Counted from the first letter of the stretch, positions 46,552 through 55,536 are shown. The stretch: 64,000 nt of DNA from Bradyrhizobium sp. NDS-1 (GCF_032918005.1 NZ_CP136628.1:6247501-6311500), one strand, 5' to 3'. A program made the numbers and translations. Notes: generated from the letters alone by a model not told the origin.

Positions 46552-47010
46552 ATGGTCTACAGTCTCATTGTCGAAAAAGAGATCCGCAGGAGCTTCGATC
46601 ATGTCAACAACCAGCGTTGGGAAGATGCTGCAAAGGGCCTAACACCAAACGCGTATCACTGGGTTGCCGGAGATCATGCGTTGGGGGGTGAGCGACATGG
46701 AAAGCCATCGGTGAAGCAGTGGTTCGAGCGCATGGGCCGTGTTTTCCCGAAACTTCACATAGATATCGAGCAGCTCGAGGTGACGGGTTGGCCATGGAAC
46801 ACCACGGTGTTCGTCAAGTGGCGGGCCAACGCGAGGCTACTTGATGGCCAAAGCTCGTATGTGAACAGGGGCGTCCACGTCTTCAAGTTGCGATGGGGCA
46901 AGGTTTATTCGATTGAGGAATACTTCGACTCGCAGGCTGCAGAACGAAGCCTCGCTATCCTAGCTCGTGCCGGTTTGGATGAAGCTGCGGCTGGGCCAAT
47001 CGTGAGCTAA
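46552..47010 (+). CDS. NTF2-like (SnoaL-type) protein
   Basis: A 152-residue cone-shaped-fold protein: RRSFDHVNNQRWEDAAKGLT, GKPSVKQWFERMGRVFPKLH and WNTTVFVKWRANARLLDGQS. Family members are small isomerases, hydrolases or ligand carriers. ATG 46552 has AGGG seven bases upstream; a longer frame open from 46363 overlaps the preceding gene and is not used. Function unknown. Confidence 0.8.
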   Translation: MVYSLIVEKEIRRSFDHVNNQRWEDAAKGLTPNAYHWVAGDHALGGERHGKPSVKQWFERMGRVFPKLHIDIEQLEVTGWPWNTTVFVKWRANARLLDGQSSYVNRGVHVFKLRWGKVYSIEEYFDSQAAERSLAILARAGLDEAAAGPIVS

Positions 47011-47238
47011 CGCCGATCATTCGTGTGATGCCGCCATCGGCGCACAGATCCCCTTCTCCGGTTGCCGCGGGCGCGGTTGTCCTTCGAATTCCAGCGCCAG
47101 GCGGCACCGATCTCGACGCATGAGAAGATCACACGCAGGTCTGGCGCCTTATCACTGGTGGAGGCGGGATCGCTGGAGACGATGCGCACTTTGGCATCGG
47201 ACAGCTTCGTCAAGAACGAACCAGAACAAGGATAGGTC

Positions 47239-48102
47239 ATGGCAGAGCGAAATGCGGATCAGGTCATCGACTGGAAAGGCCAAAGCGGGGAGCGCTGGGT
47301 CGTCCACGAGGCCCGGCTCGATGCCAGGCTGGCGGTGTTCGGTCAGGCCGCGATCGAAGCCGCCGCGCCCGCGGCGGGCGAGCGCGTGCTGGACGTCGGC
47401 TGCGGCGCGGGCGCGTCGAGTCTGGCTCTGGCCGCCCGCGTCGGAGCCAGGGGCCAAGTGCTGGGCGTGGATATCTCCGAACCGCTGATCAGCCGAGCGC
47501 GCGCCCGTGCGCCACAGGATACGCAGGTCCTGTTCCGGGTGGCCGACGCCAGCAACGCCGAGCTGCCCGAGGCCGCGTTCGACCTGCTGTTCTCGCGTTT
47601 CGGAGTGATGTTCTTCGACAATCCAACAGGGGCGTTCGCGCATATGCGCCGCGCGCTCAAACCGGGCGGCCGGCTCGCATTCGTCTGCTGGCGCGGCACG
47701 GCCGAGAACGATTGGATGCGCCTGCCGATGGGCGCGATCAAGGGCATCGTCCCACCGATGGCGCTGCCCGATCCCGAAGCGCCCGGCCCATTCTCGTTCG
47801 GCGACCCGGGGCGGGTGGGCCGGATCCTGACGGGGGCCGGCTTCACCGATATCGCTATCGCGCCCTTCGATGCTTCCGTTTCGTTTGGCGAGGGCGCGAC
47901 GCGGGACGCGGCGATCGACGACGCGGTGAAGATGACATTGGAGGTCGGCCCGCTGTCGCGCGCGCTCGCTGATCAGCCCGACGACATCCGTGCCCGCGCC
48001 TCGGCCGCGGTTCGCGCCGCCTTCGCGGGCCGCCCAGGCGAGCGATCGCTGATGATGAACAGCGCGACGTGGATCGTCACGGCGCGCAATCCGGCAAGCT
48101 GA
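47239..48102 (+). CDS. Class I SAM-dependent methyltransferase, intact copy
   Basis: A 287-residue methyltransferase: motif I VLDVGCGAGASSLALAA, motif II VLGVDISEPLISRARARAP, and FDLLFSRFGVMFFDNPTGAF with MRRALKPGGRLAFVCWRG. Substrate unknown. AAGGA precedes ATG 47239. Two partial copies are present, inverted at 44030-44165 and direct at 52942-53190. The 47011-47238 gap upstream carries no supported gene. Confidence 0.9.
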   Translation: MAERNADQVIDWKGQSGERWVVHEARLDARLAVFGQAAIEAAAPAAGERVLDVGCGAGASSLALAARVGARGQVLGVDISEPLISRARARAPQDTQVLFRVADASNAELPEAAFDLLFSRFGVMFFDNPTGAFAHMRRALKPGGRLAFVCWRGTAENDWMRLPMGAIKGIVPPMALPDPEAPGPFSFGDPGRVGRILTGAGFTDIAIAPFDASVSFGEGATRDAAIDDAVKMTLEVGPLSRALADQPDDIRARASAAVRAAFAGRPGERSLMMNSATWIVTARNPAS

Positions 48103-48124
48103 TGATCGCGACGATTGGACGATG

Positions 48125-48214
48125 ACGGTGACAGTGCACTCAATCGCTACGCCAACCTCTTCACGGGTCTAACGATAGTCACAACGACAGTTAAGCGCAC
48201 AGTCACCGTAATCC
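48125..48214. repeat. Short inverted-repeat element before the MFS gene
   Basis: ACGGTGACAGTGCACTC at 48125-48141 faces GCGCACAGTCACCGTAATCC at 48195-48214, an imperfect inverted repeat about 90 bases across. The same unit recurs in direct orientation at 49566-49587 on the other side of the MFS gene, and a relative forms the hairpin at 53214-53264. Confidence 0.7.
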
Positions 48215-48263
48215 TGTCACTCGTCGCCTTAATCCACCGATCAACCTAACAACGAAGGATCCC

Positions 48264-49466
48264 ATGGCAGACCTTATCAACACCGCGCCGCGGGACATTC
48301 CCACTTCCAGCGCCCTGCCGATCGCGGTCCTTTCCGTCCTAACCGCGATGGGAACGCTGGCGACCAACATCTTGCTGCCGTCTCTGCCGCACATTGCGAT
48401 CTCATTGAACGTCACGACTGCGGTGGTCACGTCCGCCATCACCGTCTTTCTTGCGGTGTTCGGATTGGGCCAGCTCCTGGTCGGACCGCTTTCGGATCGC
48501 TACGGAAGACGTTGGCCGGTCCTGATCGGATTTGCCGTGTTCTTCGCGGGCAGCATCTGGTGCGGTCTGGCAACCGACCTGCCGAATCTCCTTGCCGGCC
48601 GCGTCGTGCAGGCAACAGGGGCTTGTGCGACGGCAGTGCTGTCTCGCGCCATCGCCCGCGACATGTTTAGTGGCGCAGCGCTGGCACGCGCGATGGCGCT
48701 CATCATGATCGTGATGTCCGCCGCTGCCGGGTTCTCGCCACTGCTTGGCGGCGCACTCGACCACAGTCTTGGCTGGCGCGCCGAATTCGCGCTGATCGCG
48801 GCCTTTGCTGCCGTCGGCGCCGTTGCCTACGGCATCGTTCTCGGCGAAACACACAATTCGATCCGCACGCCGCTCAACCCAGCTGCCATCGGCAGGACCT
48901 ATGCCGGCTTGATTGGCGACCGTCGCTTCGCTATCCCCGCGACCACCTCGAGCCTCATCATAGGTGGCATGTTCTCAATGTTTTCCGCTGCGCCGCGCCT
49001 ATTCATCGAAGCGCTGCACTTCACGCCGATCCAAGTAGGCCTCTTTTTCGTCGGCACCGCCTTCATCGTAGCCGCCGCGGGTATGCTTGCAACAAGATTG
49101 GCACCACGCTACGGGCTCGATGGCCCGATCCGGGCCGGCTTGGGCGCGACGGCCGCCAGCAACCTTGCAATCCTGCTGATCTCGATGATCAGCCCGACTT
49201 TCCTGCCTTTTCTGGGCGCGATGTGCGTTTTTCTTCTCGGCGCGGGTGTTGTCATTCCACTGGCCACTGCGCGGGCGCTTTCTCCATTCGGGGAGAAGGC
49301 CGGCGCCGCCTCGGCGCTGCTGGGTTTCTTGCAGATGATGATCGCCGCGATCGGCGTATGGCTTGCTGCTACGGTGTCACATGAAGCAATGTTGGCGCTG
49401 GGCGTCGTGATGAGCGCGTTTTCCCTGCTTGCCCTTGGCCTGTACGCGCGGGGCGCAGGACCTTGA
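48264..49466 (+). CDS. Bcr/CflA-type MFS drug exporter
   Basis: A 400-residue carrier with twelve predicted helices; the DHA1 motif A is seen in VGPLSDRYGRRWPVLIGF and the Bcr-like TNILLPSLPHIAISL is in the first periplasmic part. It probably exports drugs or small metabolites. A palindromic repeat family flanks the gene on both sides, so it may have moved as a unit; no transposase is present. Confidence 0.88.
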   Translation: MADLINTAPRDIPTSSALPIAVLSVLTAMGTLATNILLPSLPHIAISLNVTTAVVTSAITVFLAVFGLGQLLVGPLSDRYGRRWPVLIGFAVFFAGSIWCGLATDLPNLLAGRVVQATGACATAVLSRAIARDMFSGAALARAMALIMIVMSAAAGFSPLLGGALDHSLGWRAEFALIAAFAAVGAVAYGIVLGETHNSIRTPLNPAAIGRTYAGLIGDRRFAIPATTSSLIIGGMFSMFSAAPRLFIEALHFTPIQVGLFFVGTAFIVAAAGMLATRLAPRYGLDGPIRAGLGATAASNLAILLISMISPTFLPFLGAMCVFLLGAGVVIPLATARALSPFGEKAGAASALLGFLQMMIAAIGVWLAATVSHEAMLALGVVMSAFSLLALGLYARGAGP

Positions 49467-49565
49467 TTGGTGCATGACTCCGCGTTTCTTTTTAGTCGCT
49501 CGTCAGCTTTGCGACGTCGGCTGACGCCCTCGGGCAAACGCGCGGGATTCGCCAGTCTGACAATT

Positions 49566-49587
49566 GGATTACGGTGACAGTGCACTC
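49566..49587 (+). repeat. Dispersed short repeat after the MFS gene
   Basis: GGATTACGGTGACAGTGCAC plus TC shares 17 bases exactly with 48125-48141 in direct orientation, about 1.44 kb apart. The surrounding gap (49467-49780) has no gene. Confidence 0.7.
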
Positions 49588-49665
49588 TCTGTCCTTCTAA
49601 GTTTCTTACGAGTTACGTCGTGTGAGGAGAGTTTCGGCCTTTGTCCCTAAGCAGAGGCTGAAGCG

Positions 49666-49708
49666 GCGAAGCGATCCAGAATCTGCCCAGCCCCCTGGAT
49701 TGCTTCGC
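49666..49708. repeat. REP-like palindrome, short form
   Basis: GCGAAGCGATCCAG and CTGGATTGCTTCGC are inverted arms of 14 bases, one base mismatched, around 15 bases. The arms match the inner parts of the element at 10042-10127, so both belong to one family. Confidence 0.72.
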
Positions 49709-49780
49709 TGCCTCGCGATGATGGTTTGAACAGAGCGGCTGTCCTTTTTAGGCAATTGGAACGTCCTTTCGGAGAGAGCG

Positions 49781-52700
49781 ATGAAGCGCTTCAACCTTTC
49801 GGCCTGGGCCGTCAGCCACCCGACGCTGGTTCTCTTCCTTATGGTCATGCTCGGCGTCGCCGGCTACTTCTCCTATGAGAAGCTCGGCCGGGCCGAGGAT
49901 CCGTTCTTCACGGTGAAGGTGGTCAACGTCTCCGTGCTGTGGCCGGGCGCGACCGCGCAGGAGATCCAGACCCAGGTCGCCGATCCCATCGAGAAGAAGA
50001 TCCAGGAACTGCCCTATTTCGAGAAGGTGCAGACCTATTCCAAGCCCGGCTTCACCGCGCTCCAGGTGACCTTCCGCGACGATACGCCGCCGAAGGACGT
50101 GCCCTATCTCTTCTACCTCTTGCGCAAGAAGGTGATCGACGTCCAGGGCCAGCTGCCGCCGGGCATCCTGGGGCCCGTCGTCAATGACGAGTTCTCCGAC
50201 GTCGATTCCATCCTCTACATGATCTCCGGCGACGGCGCCGACTACGCCCAGCTCAAGAAGATCTCCGAAGGCTTTCGCCAGCGCCTGCTGAAGGTGCCTG
50301 GTGTGACCAAGGTCGACGTCTACGGCAATCAGGACGAGCGCATCTTCGTCGAGTTCAGCCACGCCAAGCTCGCGACCCTCGGCATCACGCCGCAGGCGCT
50401 GTTCGATTCGCTCGCCAAGCAGAACAACGTGACGCCGGCCGGCACGGTCGAGACCTCCGCGCAGCGCGTGCCGCTGCGCGTCACCGGTGCGCTCGACGGC
50501 ACCAAGGCCGTCGCCGAGACCCCGGTCGAGAGCAACGGCCGCGTGTTCCGCCTCGGCGACATCGCCACCGTCACCCATGGCTATGTCGATCCGCCGACCT
50601 TCGTCGTCCGCCAGGAAGGCAAGGCCGCGATCGGCATTGGTGTCGTCACCGCCAAGGGCGCCAACATCCTCGACCTCGGCAAGGAGGTCGAGAAGGCGAC
50701 GGCCGACTTCATGAAGGCAGTCCCGCAGGGGATCGATGTCAAGCTGATCGCCGATCAGCCCAAGGTCGTCGAGCATGCCGTCGGCGAGTTCGTGCATTCC
50801 TTCATGGAAGCGCTCGTCATCGTGCTGTTCGTCTCGTTCCTGGCACTCGGCTGGCGCACCGGCATCGTGGTCGCGCTGTCGGTGCCCCTGGTGCTCGGCA
50901 TCGTCTTCATCGTCATGAACATGATGTCGCTCGACCTGCACCGCATCACGCTGGGTGCGCTGATCATCGCGCTCGGCCTGCTCGTCGACGACGCCATCAT
51001 CGCGGTCGAGATGATGGTGGTGAAGATGGAGCAGGGCTGGGACCGCATGCGCGCGGCATCCTTTGCCTGGGAATCTACTGCGTTTCCGATGCTCACGGGA
51101 ACGCTGGTCACGGCCGCTGGCTTCCTCCCCATCGGCTTTGCCAATTCCGCGGTCGGCGAATATGCCGGCAGCATCTTCTGGATCGTGGCGATCGCGCTGG
51201 TCGCCTCCTGGTTCGTGGCGGTGATCTTCACACCCTATATCGGCGTCAAGCTGCTGCCGGAGATGAAGGCGCACCACAATCACGATCCGCACGCGGTCTA
51301 TGAGACCCGCATGTACCGCGGCTTGCGCGCCATCGTGCAATGGTGCGTCAACCACCGCATCACCGTGGTGGTTGCGACCGTCGGCGTCTTCATCGCCTCG
51401 GTCGTCGGCTTCGGTCAGGTCCAGCAGCAGTTCTTCCCGCTGTCGGAGCGGCCCGAGCTGTTCCTCCAGCTGCGCCTGCCCGAAGGCACCGCCTTCAACG
51501 TCACCGAAAAGGCGGTGAAGCAGGCCGAGACGCTGCTCAAGGACGACAAGGACATCGCGACCTATACCTCCTATGTCGGCCAGGGCTCGCCGCGCTTCTG
51601 GCTCGGCCTCAATCCGCAGCTGCCGAACGAGGCCTTTGCCGAGATCGTCATCGTCGCCAAGGGCGTGGAGGCGCGCGAGCGGATCAAGGCCAAGATCGAG
51701 AGCGCGGCGGCCGAGGGCTTCCTGTCCCAGGCGCGCGTGCGCGTCGACCGCTTCAATTTCGGTCCGCCCGTTGGTTTCCCCGTCCAGTTCCGCGTGATCG
51801 GCCCCGACGCCAACAAGGTGCGCGAGATCGCCTACCAGGTCCGCGACGTCATGCGGCAGAACAAGAACGTCCAGGACGTCCAGCTCGACTGGAACGAGCA
51901 GTCGCCCTACCTCAAGCTCGTCGTCGACCAGGACCGCGCCCGCGCCATGGGCCTGACCCCGCAGGACGTCTCACAGGCGCTCGCGATGCTGATCTCGGGC
52001 GCGCAGGTCACGACCATCCGCGACGGCATCGAGAAGGTGGCCGTGGTCGCCCGTGCGGTCCCGTCCGAGCGTCTCGACCTCGGCGGCGTCGGCGATCTCA
52101 CCATCACCTCGCGCAACGGCGTTGCCGTGCCGCTGCAGCAGATCGCCAAGATCGAATATGCCCACGAGGAGCCGATCATGTGGCGGCGTAACCGCGACAT
52201 GGCGATCACCGTGCGCTCCGACGTCGTCGACGGCGTGCAGGCGCCCGACGTCACGGGCCAGATCACGCCGAAGCTGAAGCCGATCATGGACCACCTCGAG
52301 CCGGCCTACCGCATCGAGCCGGGCGGCGCGTTCGAGGAATCGGCCAAGGGCAACGCCTCGATCTTCGTCCTCTTCCCGCTGATGGTCATGGTGATGCTGA
52401 CGCTGCTGATGATCCAGCTTCAGAGCTTCTCGCGCCTGATCCTGGTGTTCCTGACCGCACCGCTCGGCATCGTCGGCGCCTCCTTCGGCCTCAACGTCGC
52501 CAACGCCCCGTTCGGCTTCGTGGCGCTGCTCGGCCTGATCGCGCTCGCCGGCATGATCATGCGCAACACGGTCATCCTGGTCGACCAGATCGAGACCGAC
52601 GTCTCCCAAGGCATGACCCGGCGCGAGGCGATCGTGGAGGCCACCGTTCGCCGCGCCCGTCCGGTAGTGCTGACGGCGCTCGCCGCGATCCTCGCCATGA

Positions 52701-52918
52701 TCCCGCTGTCGCGCTCGGCGTTCTGGGGCCCGATGGCGATCACCATCATGGGCGGCCTGTTCGTCGCGACGTTCCTGACGCTGCTGTACCTGCCGGGCCT
52801 CTATGCACTTTGGTTCAGGAAGAGCCTGGACGAGGCGGGCACCCCCGAGCAGCCTGCCGCGCCGCAGCATGGGAGCAATGACCCGCATGCTATTCCGCTT
52901 GCTGAGAAGCAACGCTGA
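49781..52918 (+). CDS. RND-family efflux permease (AcrB/MdtB-like)
   Basis: A 1045-residue inner-membrane pump: TM1 HPTLVLFLMVMLGVAGYFSY, two large periplasmic loops, and the proton-relay helix LGLLVDDAIIAVEMM with the two Asp residues of motif LVDDAI. The C-terminal half has LIALAGMIMRNTVILVDQIE. The protein is complete and of normal length. GGAGAG precedes ATG 49781. No membrane-fusion protein or TolC-like gene adjoins, which is unusual, since RND pumps normally follow their adaptor genes. Confidence 0.93.
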   Translation: MKRFNLSAWAVSHPTLVLFLMVMLGVAGYFSYEKLGRAEDPFFTVKVVNVSVLWPGATAQEIQTQVADPIEKKIQELPYFEKVQTYSKPGFTALQVTFRDDTPPKDVPYLFYLLRKKVIDVQGQLPPGILGPVVNDEFSDVDSILYMISGDGADYAQLKKISEGFRQRLLKVPGVTKVDVYGNQDERIFVEFSHAKLATLGITPQALFDSLAKQNNVTPAGTVETSAQRVPLRVTGALDGTKAVAETPVESNGRVFRLGDIATVTHGYVDPPTFVVRQEGKAAIGIGVVTAKGANILDLGKEVEKATADFMKAVPQGIDVKLIADQPKVVEHAVGEFVHSFMEALVIVLFVSFLALGWRTGIVVALSVPLVLGIVFIVMNMMSLDLHRITLGALIIALGLLVDDAIIAVEMMVVKMEQGWDRMRAASFAWESTAFPMLTGTLVTAAGFLPIGFANSAVGEYAGSIFWIVAIALVASWFVAVIFTPYIGVKLLPEMKAHHNHDPHAVYETRMYRGLRAIVQWCVNHRITVVVATVGVFIASVVGFGQVQQQFFPLSERPELFLQLRLPEGTAFNVTEKAVKQAETLLKDDKDIATYTSYVGQGSPRFWLGLNPQLPNEAFAEIVIVAKGVEARERIKAKIESAAAEGFLSQARVRVDRFNFGPPVGFPVQFRVIGPDANKVREIAYQVRDVMRQNKNVQDVQLDWNEQSPYLKLVVDQDRARAMGLTPQDVSQALAMLISGAQVTTIRDGIEKVAVVARAVPSERLDLGGVGDLTITSRNGVAVPLQQIAKIEYAHEEPIMWRRNRDMAITVRSDVVDGVQAPDVTGQITPKLKPIMDHLEPAYRIEPGGAFEESAKGNASIFVLFPLMVMVMLTLLMIQLQSFSRLILVFLTAPLGIVGASFGLNVANAPFGFVALLGLIALAGMIMRNTVILVDQIETDVSQGMTRREAIVEATVRRARPVVLTALAAILAMIPLSRSAFWGPMAITIMGGLFVATFLTLLYLPGLYALWFRKSLDEAGTPEQPAAPQHGSNDPHAIPLAEKQR

Positions 52919-52941
52919 TTGACAAGTCCTGACGGACGACA

Positions 52942-53190
52942 CTGATTGCAGAACACATCGAAGACGATACCCGGGATCGTATTCTCGAGGCGGCCGAGCG
53001 GCCCGAGGGGGCGTTCGACATCCTGTTCTCACGTTTCGGGGGGATGTTCTTCGACGATCCGACAGGGACGTTTGCGCATGCCCGCGCCTCGGCCGCGGTT
53101 CGCGCCGCCTTCGCGGGCCGCCCAGGCGAGCGGTCGCTGATGATGAACAGCGCGACGTGGATCGTCACGGCGCGCAATCCGGCAAGCTGA
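52942..53190 (+). pseudogene. Chimeric remnant: TetR-like start joined to methyltransferase pieces
   Basis: An open frame without a standard start codon gives RDRILEAAER-like residues (a TetR opening), then runs into methyltransferase sequence (FDILFSRFGGMFFDDPTGTF), skips to ARASAAVRAAFAGRPGERSL and ends with the intact gene's own C-terminus (TARNPAS). Over 100 bases at the 3' end match 47239-48102 almost exactly. At least two deletions or joins are needed to make it. Confidence 0.8.
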
Positions 53191-53213
53191 TATCGATTAG
53201 CAGGGGAGACGCA

Positions 53214-53264
53214 AATTGCGGTGCCAGTGCTGGATTGGTGCAGTCCAGCACTGGCACTGCAATT
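53214..53264. repeat. Long perfect-stem hairpin
   Basis: Arms of 21 bases (AATTGCGGTGCCAGTGCTGG plus A, and its inverse) with one mismatch enclose a 9-base loop. The sequence is related to the ACGGTGACAGTGCAC repeats at 48125 and 49566. It could terminate transcripts coming from the left or be a small mobile repeat. The following 53265-53484 holds no gene. Confidence 0.72.
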
Positions 53265-53484
53265 ATCGGGTCTCGCTGGAGAGGTTGCAGTCCAGCGCAC
53301 CCGACAGCATCGATCGCTTTCGAGGGTTCGGAGGCTAATGAATCAAATGCAATCCTACCATAACGACAGCCTTTCGATCTTCTGACAGCCAGACCGAGCT
53401 CAGCACAAGCGCATGGACCCACGGCCTGCATCAGCACATACTCCCCAGGCATCACTTTGTTCGACGAGCAAGGGAGCCGCCCGC

Positions 53485-53946
53485 ATGTACGCCAACATTC
53501 TCTTGAGCACGGATGGATCGGACGTCGCGAGAAAAGGCGTCGAGCATGGCATCGCCTTGGCGAAGGCCTTGAACGCCAGGCTGACGATCATCACCGTGAC
53601 GGAAGCGCTGCCGGTCGACTATGGCAGCGGACACGCCTCGGGATGGATCCCGACGCAGGACGAGATCGACAGTTTCGAGGCAGCCTGCAAGGACCGTGCG
53701 GGCAAGGTGCTCGATGAAGCGCGCGCGATGTCGGAGCAGATCGGCACGCCCGCAGAACTTCTGCATGTACCGAATGCGCACCCGGCGACGGCAATCATCG
53801 AAACGGCAAAGTCCCGGGGATGCGACCTGATCGTCATGGCCTCTCATGGGCGTCGCGGCCTCAGGAAGCTGTTTCTGGGCAGCCAGACATCCGAGGTCCT
53901 GGTGGACGGAAGCGTGCCGGTGCTGGTGGTGCCGAAGCCTGCATGA
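53485..53946 (+). CDS. Universal stress protein (UspA family)
   Basis: A 153-residue UspA fold: YANILLSTDGSDVARKGVEH at the start and the ATP-binding signature DLIVMASHGRRGLRKLFLGS with SEVLVDGSVPVLVVPK. It should bind ATP in the cytoplasm and help in stress survival. AGGGAG precedes ATG 53485. It stands first in a short same-strand series with the zinc-motif protein and the rhodanese. Confidence 0.93.
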   Translation: MYANILLSTDGSDVARKGVEHGIALAKALNARLTIITVTEALPVDYGSGHASGWIPTQDEIDSFEAACKDRAGKVLDEARAMSEQIGTPAELLHVPNAHPATAIIETAKSRGCDLIVMASHGRRGLRKLFLGSQTSEVLVDGSVPVLVVPKPA

Positions 53947-54025
53947 GTGTAGGGCTTAATTCGCACCGCCCGGCTGTTCCGCCGAGCACCCGCACAAGAC
54001 CGCCGTCCAGTGGCAGGAGAATTTC

Positions 54026-54154
54026 ATGACGAGTGAAAAAGGCCCGAACATCAAGAAGAAGCAGAAATGCAAGAATTGCGAGGGCAAAGGCCTGCTCAAA
54101 AAGGGCGACAAGGTGGTGAAGTGCCAGCGCTGCAAAGGCACGGGGGTGCGGTGA
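54026..54154 (+). CDS. Tiny DnaJ-type zinc-finger-like protein
   Basis: A 42-residue ORF: NIKKKQKCKNCEGKGLLKKG followed by VKCQRCKGTGV. It has two CxxCxGxG motifs, the repeat unit of the DnaJ cysteine-rich domain, which would bind one zinc. AGGAG lies at good distance before ATG 54026. It lies 79 bases after the universal stress gene and may act as a small chaperone-like or RNA/protein-binding factor; the role is unknown. Confidence 0.78.
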   Translation: MTSEKGPNIKKKQKCKNCEGKGLLKKGDKVVKCQRCKGTGVR

Positions 54155-54243
54155 CGCTGCGCCGATGACCGCTCTCGCCAGGAGGAGGCACAACGCGAAC
54201 CAATGTGCTATCGTCCCCGGGGAGCAACAACGGAGGAAACCCA

Positions 54244-54612
54244 ATGCCAACCAGCGTCAAGCAGATGCTCGAAGCCGCCAACGCGGCGGTCCCCAAGATC
54301 ACGTCGGAACAGGCGGCCGAGATGATCAAGAACGGCGACACGCTGGTGGTCGACGTTCGTGATGCGCCGGAGGTCGCGGCCAGCGGCAAGATCGAAGGCG
54401 CCGTGCATGTCTCGCGGGGGATGCTGGAGTTTCGCGCGGATCCGGAATCGCCCTATCACGACAAGGCGTTCGACAAGAGCAAGTCCGTCATTCTCTATTG
54501 CGCCTCCGGCGGCAGGTCGGCGCTGGCCGGCAAGGTGCTGAAGGATATGGGCTACGACAAGGTCTACAATGTCGGCGGCTTCAAGGACTGGACGGGGGCG
54601 GTGGAGAAATAG
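54244..54612 (+). CDS. Rhodanese-like sulfurtransferase
   Basis: A 122-residue single-domain rhodanese: EMIKNGDTLVVDVRDAPEVA, HVSRGMLEFRADP and active-site loop ILYCASGGRSALAGKVL with the persulfide-forming Cys, ending VYNVGGFKDWTGAV. GGAGG precedes ATG 54244; the ORF open from 54205 has a poorer start. Cytoplasmic, no signal peptide. The 54613-54890 gap after it has no gene. Confidence 0.92.
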   Translation: MPTSVKQMLEAANAAVPKITSEQAAEMIKNGDTLVVDVRDAPEVAASGKIEGAVHVSRGMLEFRADPESPYHDKAFDKSKSVILYCASGGRSALAGKVLKDMGYDKVYNVGGFKDWTGAVEK

Positions 54613-54890
54613 CGGTTCGGCGGATCGTTCCCCCGAGCGAGCAAGTCGCCTGATCAGTTCCTGAACAGATTGACGCAATTCTGGCGGGGGCGTGTTGCCG
54701 CCGAACGCCGTCACCGGCGCTTCGGCGGTACAGCGGCGCTTCCACGGAGGTTCTGGGCACTCCCACCGTTGGCACTTCCTGAAGACAACGTGCGTTGCCG
54801 TCCTTTCGAGGAAGCGATCAAGCTTCATCGTCGTTGCAACAATCAGCCTTCACGCGTGTTTTTCCCGATGGGGACAGAGCGAGGCGCGCC

Positions 54891-55103
54891 ATGGACGAGG
54901 ATCGCAAGGATGCCGGGAAGGCTACCGGCAAGGATACCGGATTGACACCTGACGACTTCCCGATCGAAGCCGACAAGGACAAGCTCAGGACTCACAAGGG
55001 CGAGCCGGTGGCCTCGGCCGAGACGGAGCAGATTGCGGACCAGTTGGCTGAACGGCTCAACGAGCATGCTCACCAGGAAGAGCAGGACCGCTGGTCGGCG
55101 TGA
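54891..55103 (+). CDS. Small acidic hypothetical protein
   Basis: A 70-residue, strongly charged protein (KDTGLTPDDFPIEADKDKLR, then a helical end TEQIADQLAERLNEHAHQEE). Likely disordered N-terminus with a C-terminal amphipathic helix. GAGG precedes ATG 54891. No named family recognised. Confidence 0.68.
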   Translation: MDEDRKDAGKATGKDTGLTPDDFPIEADKDKLRTHKGEPVASAETEQIADQLAERLNEHAHQEEQDRWSA

Positions 55104-55177
55104 CGCCCTGGGAATAGGAACAGAGCAGTGTTGCCGGGCATTGGTCTGCGCCGGCATTTCACAATTCCGGCAAGAAT

Positions 55178-55224
55178 GGCGGCCTCGGCTCGAAGTCCGC
55201 CCCCTGACCAGCGCCGAGGCCGCC
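55178..55224. repeat. Inverted repeat in the gap after the small acidic gene
   Basis: GGCGGCCTCGGC and GCCGAGGCCGCC are perfect 12-base arms with 23 bases between. No T run follows, so terminator action is uncertain. No gene is seen in 55104-55311. Confidence 0.5.
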
Positions 55225-55311
55225 TGTTCGCGTCATTCGAGAACTCGTTCCGTTGCCATATCCAGCGACGGAGCGCCTCTGTCGTCACAGCACATCGACG
55301 CGGACGGCGGA

Positions 55312-55536
55312 TCAAGCGGAGCGCGGCATGGCGACGGGCGGGCTGCTTCGCTCACCCAGCAGCTTGCCGGTGGTGCTGTTGACGAAGTGCAGCGACATGC
55401 AGGCCGGGCACCTCACGGCGACGTAGCTATCCGCCGGCTCGGAACTCTCGGGCCGAGCGTCATCGATCCGATGCTGGACGTCTATGCCGGTGCGCGGGCA
55501 CCTGAAGAGAATCTGGCGCTGCATATCCTGCTTCAT
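55312..55536 (-). CDS. Small zinc-ribbon-like protein
   Basis: A 74-residue protein: MQRQILFRCPRTGIDVQHRI and SYVAVRCPACMSLHFVNSTT with GKLLGE. The Cys pairs (a lone FRCP and CPAC) suggest a partial zinc ribbon. It lies alone on the minus strand between two plus-strand genes. ATG 55536 or 55524 may be the start; no strong ribosome binding site. The longer frame upstream to 56022 is antisense to other sequence. Confidence 0.68.
   Translation of the reverse strand: MKQDMQRQILFRCPRTGIDVQHRIDDARPESSEPADSYVAVRCPACMSLHFVNSTTGKLLGERSSPPVAMPRSA

Noticed and set aside
47007..47240. A minus-strand ORF in the gap before the methyltransferase gene
   Set aside because: Partly protein-like but without start signals or recognisable family; more likely chance or an unresolvable fragment.
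49748..51355. A 535-codon minus-strand frame within the RND gene
   Set aside because: Asp/His-rich shadow of the RND coding strand with no domain signal.
53165..53455. A 96-codon minus-strand ORF over the hairpin region
   Set aside because: It crosses the palindrome and methyltransferase remnant; composition gives no support.
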